This document shows positions 5,596-9,373 of a DNA stretch of 9,373 nt, one piece after another (position 1 is the stretch's first letter; the number at the start of each line of letters is the position of its first letter). The translations under genes were made by a program, and so were the position numbers. Below the pieces are notes generated by a model. The model searched no databases, was not told the DNA's origin, and saw nothing but the letters and a program-made list of their open reading frames with translations. Origin of the DNA: JALUUH01 sp964636675 (GTDB lineage: Bacteria > Pseudomonadota > Gammaproteobacteria > S012-40). The DNA is taken from contig CAZWUO010000154.1 of NCBI GenBank assembly GCA_964636675.1, forward strand, positions 1 to 9,373. Direction: 5' to 3'.

Positions 5596-7431
5596 TCATT
5601 CAACAGTCACAGATTTAGCAAGATTTCTCGGTTGATCAACATCCGTACCTTTCAAAATAGCTACATAATAAGATAATAGCTGTAATGGTATTGTATACAA
5701 AATTGGCGCCAAGATTTCATCGATGGAAATTAGATGAATAATCTTTACATTATGCTCTTCTTTAATTTGGGATTTGGGGTCCGCAAATACATAAAGCTGA
5801 CCACCTCGCGCCGCCACTTCTTGAATATTTGATTTTAATTTTTCTAATAAATCATCATTAGGGGCAACCGTTATAATCGGCATATCTGCATCAACCAAGG
5901 CCAGCGGGCCATGTTTTAGTTCACCAGCAGGATAAGCTTCAGCATGTATATATGAAATTTCTTTCAGTTTGAGCGCCCCTTCCATCGCCACAGGATACAT
6001 GGGGCCACGCCCCAGAAAAAGAGAATGCTCTTTTTCTGTAAACTCTTCGGATAAAGCTTTTACTACGTCATGACTTTCTTCTAAGGCTTGCTCCACTTTG
6101 CGCGGCAACTTTTCCAGTTCAGATACTATGCGCTTTTCCGCCGCTTCATCTAAGCCATTTTTCTTACCTATCGCTAAAACCAACAACATTAAAGCAACTA
6201 ATTGCGTGGTAAATGCTTTGGTTGAAGCGACACCTATTTCAACGCCTGCGCGTGTCAGCAAGCATAAATCAGAGGCCCGAACTAATGAGCTTTCTGCAAC
6301 ATTACAAATTGCTAGTGAATGACCAAATCCAAGTTTTTTGGCTTCTTCCAATGCAGCCAAAGTATCTGCAGTTTCTCCAGACTGGGATATAGTCACTATG
6401 AGGCTATTCTTTCTTACAATGGGTTTGCGATATCTAAATTCACTCGCGATCTCCACATTACAAGGAATCTTTGCTATAGATTCCATCCAGTATTGCGCAA
6501 TCAATCCGGCATGATAACTCGTGCCACATGCGATGATATGAACCCCTTCAATTTGCTCAAATATAGATGAGGCATTAATACCAAAACTTTCTTCAATCGC
6601 AGACCCATTGGCGATGCGGCCTTCTAAGGTATCAGCTATTGCCTTAGGTTGCTCAAAAATTTCTTTGAGCATATAGTGCTTATAAGGGCCTTTTTCCACT
6701 GCATCAGCGGACAATTTAGAATGTTTGACTTCCCGAATGACAGGTTGATCATTCGCATCATAAATCACGACTTCTTCGCGCATTATTTCCGCAACATCGC
6801 CATCTTCCAAAAATATAAAACGGTTTGTTACCGGTAATAAAGCAGCGACGTCTGAGGCTATAAAATGTTCGCCAATACCCACCCCAATAACCAAGGGACT
6901 GCCTTTTCTCGCAACAATCATTTTTTCGGGTTGGTTCTGGCTTACGACTGCAATTGCATAGGCGCCGTGTAATTCATTTAACGAATTTTTGACTGCTGTG
7001 AGTAGATTTTTGCCACTTTGAATGTGTTGGTAAACGGCATGTACTACGACTTCGGTATCCGTTTCAGAGGTAAACTCAAACCCAAGATCTGCCTGTTTTG
7101 CACGCAAATCTTCATGGTTTTCTATGATTCCATTGTGCACCAACGCAACAGAGTTGCGGCAAACATGGGGGTGCGCATTTTTCTCACTTGGTTTCCCATG
7201 GGTTGCCCAGCGAGTATGCGCTATTCCAATAACCCCTTTTAAAGGTGTATCAAGCATGGATTGCTCAAGGTCGTTTACTTTTCCTAACGACCGTACACGC
7301 TCAATCTGCACATCAGCATCTAATACCGCAATACCCGCTGAATCATACCCGCGGTACTCTAATCTTCGCAGACCTTCTAAAAGAATAGGTACAACATCTC
7401 GCTCTGCAATTGCGCCAACAATTCCACACAT
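5596..7431 (-). CDS. glmS: Glutamine--fructose-6-phosphate aminotransferase (isomerising)
   Basis: GlmS makes glucosamine-6-phosphate from fructose-6-phosphate and glutamine, the first committed step to UDP-GlcNAc for peptidoglycan and LPS. The 611-residue length matches the family (E. coli 609). The N-terminal class II glutaminase has nucleophile C2, RRLEYRGYDSAG at 22-33, HTRWATHG at 72-79 and HNGIIEN at 99-105. Two SIS sugar-isomerase domains follow, with CGTSYHAG at 302-309, SQSGETADT at 349-357, STKAFTTQ at 403-410, KEISYIHAEAYPAGELKHG at 490-508, and the closing DQPRNLAKSVTVE tail. The ATG at 7431 has GGAG 8 bases upstream. The 36-base gap to glmU indicates co-transcription. That gap is too short to hold a glmS ribozyme or the long GlmZ-controlled leader known in E. 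coli. Confidence 0.98.
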   Translation of the reverse strand: MCGIVGAIAERDVVPILLEGLRRLEYRGYDSAGIAVLDADVQIERVRSLGKVNDLEQSMLDTPLKGVIGIAHTRWATHGKPSEKNAHPHVCRNSVALVHNGIIENHEDLRAKQADLGFEFTSETDTEVVVHAVYQHIQSGKNLLTAVKNSLNELHGAYAIAVVSQNQPEKMIVARKGSPLVIGVGIGEHFIASDVAALLPVTNRFIFLEDGDVAEIMREEVVIYDANDQPVIREVKHSKLSADAVEKGPYKHYMLKEIFEQPKAIADTLEGRIANGSAIEESFGINASSIFEQIEGVHIIACGTSYHAGLIAQYWMESIAKIPCNVEIASEFRYRKPIVRKNSLIVTISQSGETADTLAALEEAKKLGFGHSLAICNVAESSLVRASDLCLLTRAGVEIGVASTKAFTTQLVALMLLVLAIGKKNGLDEAAEKRIVSELEKLPRKVEQALEESHDVVKALSEEFTEKEHSLFLGRGPMYPVAMEGALKLKEISYIHAEAYPAGELKHGPLALVDADMPIITVAPNDDLLEKLKSNIQEVAARGGQLYVFADPKSQIKEEHNVKIIHLISIDEILAPILYTIPLQLLSYYVAILKGTDVDQPRNLAKSVTVE

Positions 7432-7467
7432 TAAGAGATCTCCAGGTTTATTAGCTCGAATATTTGA

Positions 7468-8856
7468 TCAGGAATTATCCGGGCTGGTTTTTTTTAACGG
7501 GCGACGCCAACCTGCTATAGATTGCTGCCGACTTCGGGTTAACGATAATTCATTTTCCGGGGTGTTTTTGGCTATCGTTGATCCTGCTCCAATAGTTGAA
7601 CCTTTACCAAGGGTAACCGGGGCAATCAATTGGCTATCTGAGCCTACAAAAACGTCGTCATGAATAATGGTTACATGTTTATTAGCTCCATCATAATTAC
7701 AGGTAATGGTGCCCGCACCAATGTTCACATTTTTACCCATATCCGTATCACCGATATAGCTCAAATGATTTACCTTTGAGCCATCTCTGATTTTGGATTT
7801 TTTAATTTCTACAAAGTTTCCAACTTTAACATGATCACTCAGTATCGTATCTGGACGAATTCTCGCGAAAGGGCCAATCGTACAATATGCGCCTATGTTG
7901 CTGGCGTCTACAATGCTATTTGGCTCTATGACCGAACCTACGCCAATAGAAGAATTTCGAATAATACAATTGGCTCCGATGTTTACATCGTCACCCAGGA
8001 TTACATCGCCTTCCAGCAATACATTGACATCAATGCTCACGTCCACGCCAACCTCAACTGAGCCTCTGAGATCCAGTCTATTTGGGTCTCGGAGACAAAC
8101 ACCTTGTGACATCAATTTTGTTGCGATATTGAGTTGAAAAACCCGTTCTAACTCGGCAAGCTGACGCTTGTCGTTTACCCCGAGAGTTTCCCAGTGAAAA
8201 CCTGGATTTGTAGTTTCAATTAACACATCTTCCTTAACTGCCATAGCAATAATATCAGTAAGATAGTATTCCTGTTGTGCGTTGTTATTTTTTAGAGCAT
8301 TAAGCCACGTATGCAGATATTTTGCGGATACTGCTAAAATGCCTGTATTTATCTCCTTGATCTGCAGTTCTTTAGGGCTTGCATCCTTTTGCTCAACAAT
8401 GCGTATTACCCGATTGTATTGATCACGAACAATTCGACCATAACCCTCTGAATCGTCCAATATATCTGTCATCAACGCTAAAATCTTGGAATTTTGTTCC
8501 AACTTCACTATCAGGGAATGCAAAGTTGTCTCTTGGGTAAGAGGAACATCGCCATAAAGTACTAATACATTATGTGAAGCGTCAATCGCAGGTATCGCCT
8601 GTTGAACCGCGTGTCCAGTCCCTAATTGTTCTTGCTGTTCAACCCAAGTCACTTTTAGGTGCGCAAGCTGTTCCTTGATACTTTCGCCGCCGTGGCCATA
8701 TACCACAATAATTTCGCTAGGACTTAAACTTTCAGCGGTGGAAACGACATGTTCTAATAACGAACAAGAACCTAAGGTGTGTAGAACTTTAGGCCGCTTA
8801 GAGCGCATTCTTGTTCCCTTACCCGCTGCCAGAATAACAACACTTAGGTTATTCAT
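7468..8856 (-). CDS. glmU: Bifunctional GlcNAc-1-phosphate uridyltransferase / GlcN-1-phosphate acetyltransferase
   Basis: GlmU acetylates glucosamine-1-phosphate and then couples it to UTP, giving UDP-GlcNAc. The 462-residue protein has the usual two domains. The pyrophosphorylase domain has the nucleotide loop LAAGKGTRM at 9-17, QLGTGHA at 77-83, YGDVPL at 101-106 and EINTGI at 168-173. A left-handed beta-helix of hexapeptide repeats begins at about 250, with KVNHLSYIGD carrying the catalytic His at about 364 (E. coli H363) and GAGTITCNYDG at 380-390. I start it at the ATG at 8856, because AGGA lies 7 bases upstream; the in-frame TTG two codons earlier has no such site. It follows the atp terminator, so its promoter must lie within or just after that hairpin. 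I saw no strong match there. Confidence 0.98.
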   Translation of the reverse strand: MNNLSVVILAAGKGTRMRSKRPKVLHTLGSCSLLEHVVSTAESLSPSEIIVVYGHGGESIKEQLAHLKVTWVEQQEQLGTGHAVQQAIPAIDASHNVLVLYGDVPLTQETTLHSLIVKLEQNSKILALMTDILDDSEGYGRIVRDQYNRVIRIVEQKDASPKELQIKEINTGILAVSAKYLHTWLNALKNNNAQQEYYLTDIIAMAVKEDVLIETTNPGFHWETLGVNDKRQLAELERVFQLNIATKLMSQGVCLRDPNRLDLRGSVEVGVDVSIDVNVLLEGDVILGDDVNIGANCIIRNSSIGVGSVIEPNSIVDASNIGAYCTIGPFARIRPDTILSDHVKVGNFVEIKKSKIRDGSKVNHLSYIGDTDMGKNVNIGAGTITCNYDGANKHVTIIHDDVFVGSDSQLIAPVTLGKGSTIGAGSTIAKNTPENELSLTRSRQQSIAGWRRPLKKTSPDNS

Positions 8857-8893
8857 ACACAATTCCTATCGTTTAAAATAATAAGGCTAAAAC

Positions 8894-8929
8894 AAAAAAA
8901 GCAAAAAGGAGGCTTCTCCTTTTTGCTTT
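8894..8929 (-). terminator. Rho-independent terminator of the atp operon
   Basis: AAAGCAAAAAGGAG (8898-8911) and CTCCTTTTTGCTTT (8916-8929) pair perfectly over 14 bases around a four-base loop. On the minus strand the stem is followed by a run of seven T (8900-8894, the outermost three also pairing). It lies about 50 bases after the atpC stop codon and about 40 bases before glmU, so it separates the ATP synthase operon from the glmU-glmS transcript. The complementary A-run and T-run on the other side give some scope for bidirectional action, but no plus-strand gene needs it. Confidence 0.92.
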
Positions 8930-8979
8930 AAATATACAAAATAACACAGATTGGTAAAAAATAATTAAAACCTCATTAT

Positions 8980-9373
8980 TTACCTTCTGCTTTTCATTTT
9001 TTTAATCGTCTGTATCTGCGCAATCGCTTCAGCGAGTTCTGCTTCAGCGCGTGCAAAATCTATTTCAGAACCTTTATCTTGCAGAATTTTTTCAGCTCTT
9101 TCCTTAGCTTCTAATGCAGCCGCTTCATCCAAATCTTTCGCTCGAATCGCGGTATCAGATAATATTGTCACAACATGTGGCTGAATTTCAAGAATACCGC
9201 CAGAAATGTAAACCGAAGATTCCTCACCATCAGCCGCTTTAATTCTTACTTCGCCTGGTTTTAAACCCGTCAACATCGGCGTATGACGCGCTAAAATACC
9301 CACTTCACCCATTTCAGCAGGGGCAAAAAGCATTTCCGCGAGACCAGAATATATTTCTTCTTCGGCACTCACA
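8980..9373 (-). CDS. atpC: F-type ATP synthase epsilon subunit, partial (N terminus beyond the right edge)
   Basis: The epsilon subunit is part of the central stalk of F1 and can inhibit ATP hydrolysis. About 130 codons are visible. The beta-sandwich domain reads VSAEEEIYSGLAEMLFAPA, GEVGILARHTPMLTGLKPGEVRI and YISGGILEIQPHVVTILSDTA, all standard epsilon signatures. It is followed by the two-helix C-terminal domain, DLDEAAALEAKERAEKI and AEAELAEAIAQIQTIKKM. The GTG at 9372-9370 is most likely the internal Val of the usual D-I/V-V-S-A-E-E start region and not the initiation codon, so roughly ten codons are missing. As the last atp gene it is followed by the strong terminator at 8894-8929. Confidence 0.96.
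   Translation of the reverse strand, partial: VSAEEEIYSGLAEMLFAPAEMGEVGILARHTPMLTGLKPGEVRIKAADGEESSVYISGGILEIQPHVVTILSDTAIRAKDLDEAAALEAKERAEKILQDKGSEIDFARAEAELAEAIAQIQTIKKMKSRR

Noticed and set aside
7124..7663. A plus-strand open frame of 179 codons
   Set aside because: It lies antisense across the glmS and glmU junction, has no ribosome-binding site or recognisable domain, and both minus-strand genes are certain.
8857..8862. TTG start for glmU two codons upstream of the ATG
   Set aside because: The AGGA ribosome-binding site is placed correctly for the ATG at 8856, and the family N terminus begins there.
8905..8912. AAGGAGG on the plus strand as a Shine-Dalgarno
   Set aside because: It is one arm of the atp terminator hairpin and no plausible plus-strand gene starts after it.
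9370..9372. GTG start making atpC complete in the window
   Set aside because: The VSAEEEI sequence matches the internal DIVSAEE region of epsilon subunits, so the gene is cut by the window edge.

Overview
The window looks like a chromosomal segment of a gammaproteobacterium of moderate to low GC content. The right-hand part has the order atpC - glmU - glmS, which is common in gammaproteobacteria. The middle has mpl - ubiX, a pairing also seen in Pseudomonas-type genomes. The cell implied is Gram-negative with meso-diaminopimelate peptidoglycan that it recycles (Mpl), makes prenylated FMN (UbiX) and has an F-type ATP synthase. I cannot name the genus from the sequence.

Layout, left to right. 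Positions 1-842 (minus strand) hold a secreted, probably outer-membrane protein that resembles the TraF_2 ('conjugal transfer protein TraF'-like) family. Its reading frame stops at 144, where a one-base shift would let it run on to the window edge. Positions 843-1079 are a divergent intergenic region with a possible promoter and a small hairpin followed by six T. On the plus strand, a 103-residue zinc-ribbon membrane protein (1080-1391) overlaps by 8 bases a PfkB-family sugar kinase (1384-2250) that closely resembles animal ketohexokinase. A long imperfect palindrome (2250-2308) spans the gap between this pair and the convergent operon.

From 2307 to 9373 every gene is on the minus strand. In transcription order these are: the end of atpC; a strong intrinsic terminator; glmU; glmS; an uncharacterised five-helix membrane protein; mpl; ubiX; and a stand-alone LON substrate-binding-domain protein. 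The last three overlap by 4 and 8 bases and are surely co-transcribed; glmU and glmS are 36 bases apart and also look like one unit.

The genes form a coherent envelope-precursor neighbourhood. GlmS makes glucosamine-6-phosphate from fructose-6-phosphate, GlmU converts glucosamine-1-phosphate to UDP-GlcNAc, and Mpl returns the recycled murein tripeptide to UDP-MurNAc. The most unusual items are the ketohexokinase-like kinase with its overlapping zinc-ribbon membrane partner, the likely frameshift in the TraF-like gene, and the palindrome between convergent stop codons. I see no CRISPR array, RNA gene, insertion sequence or defence system here.
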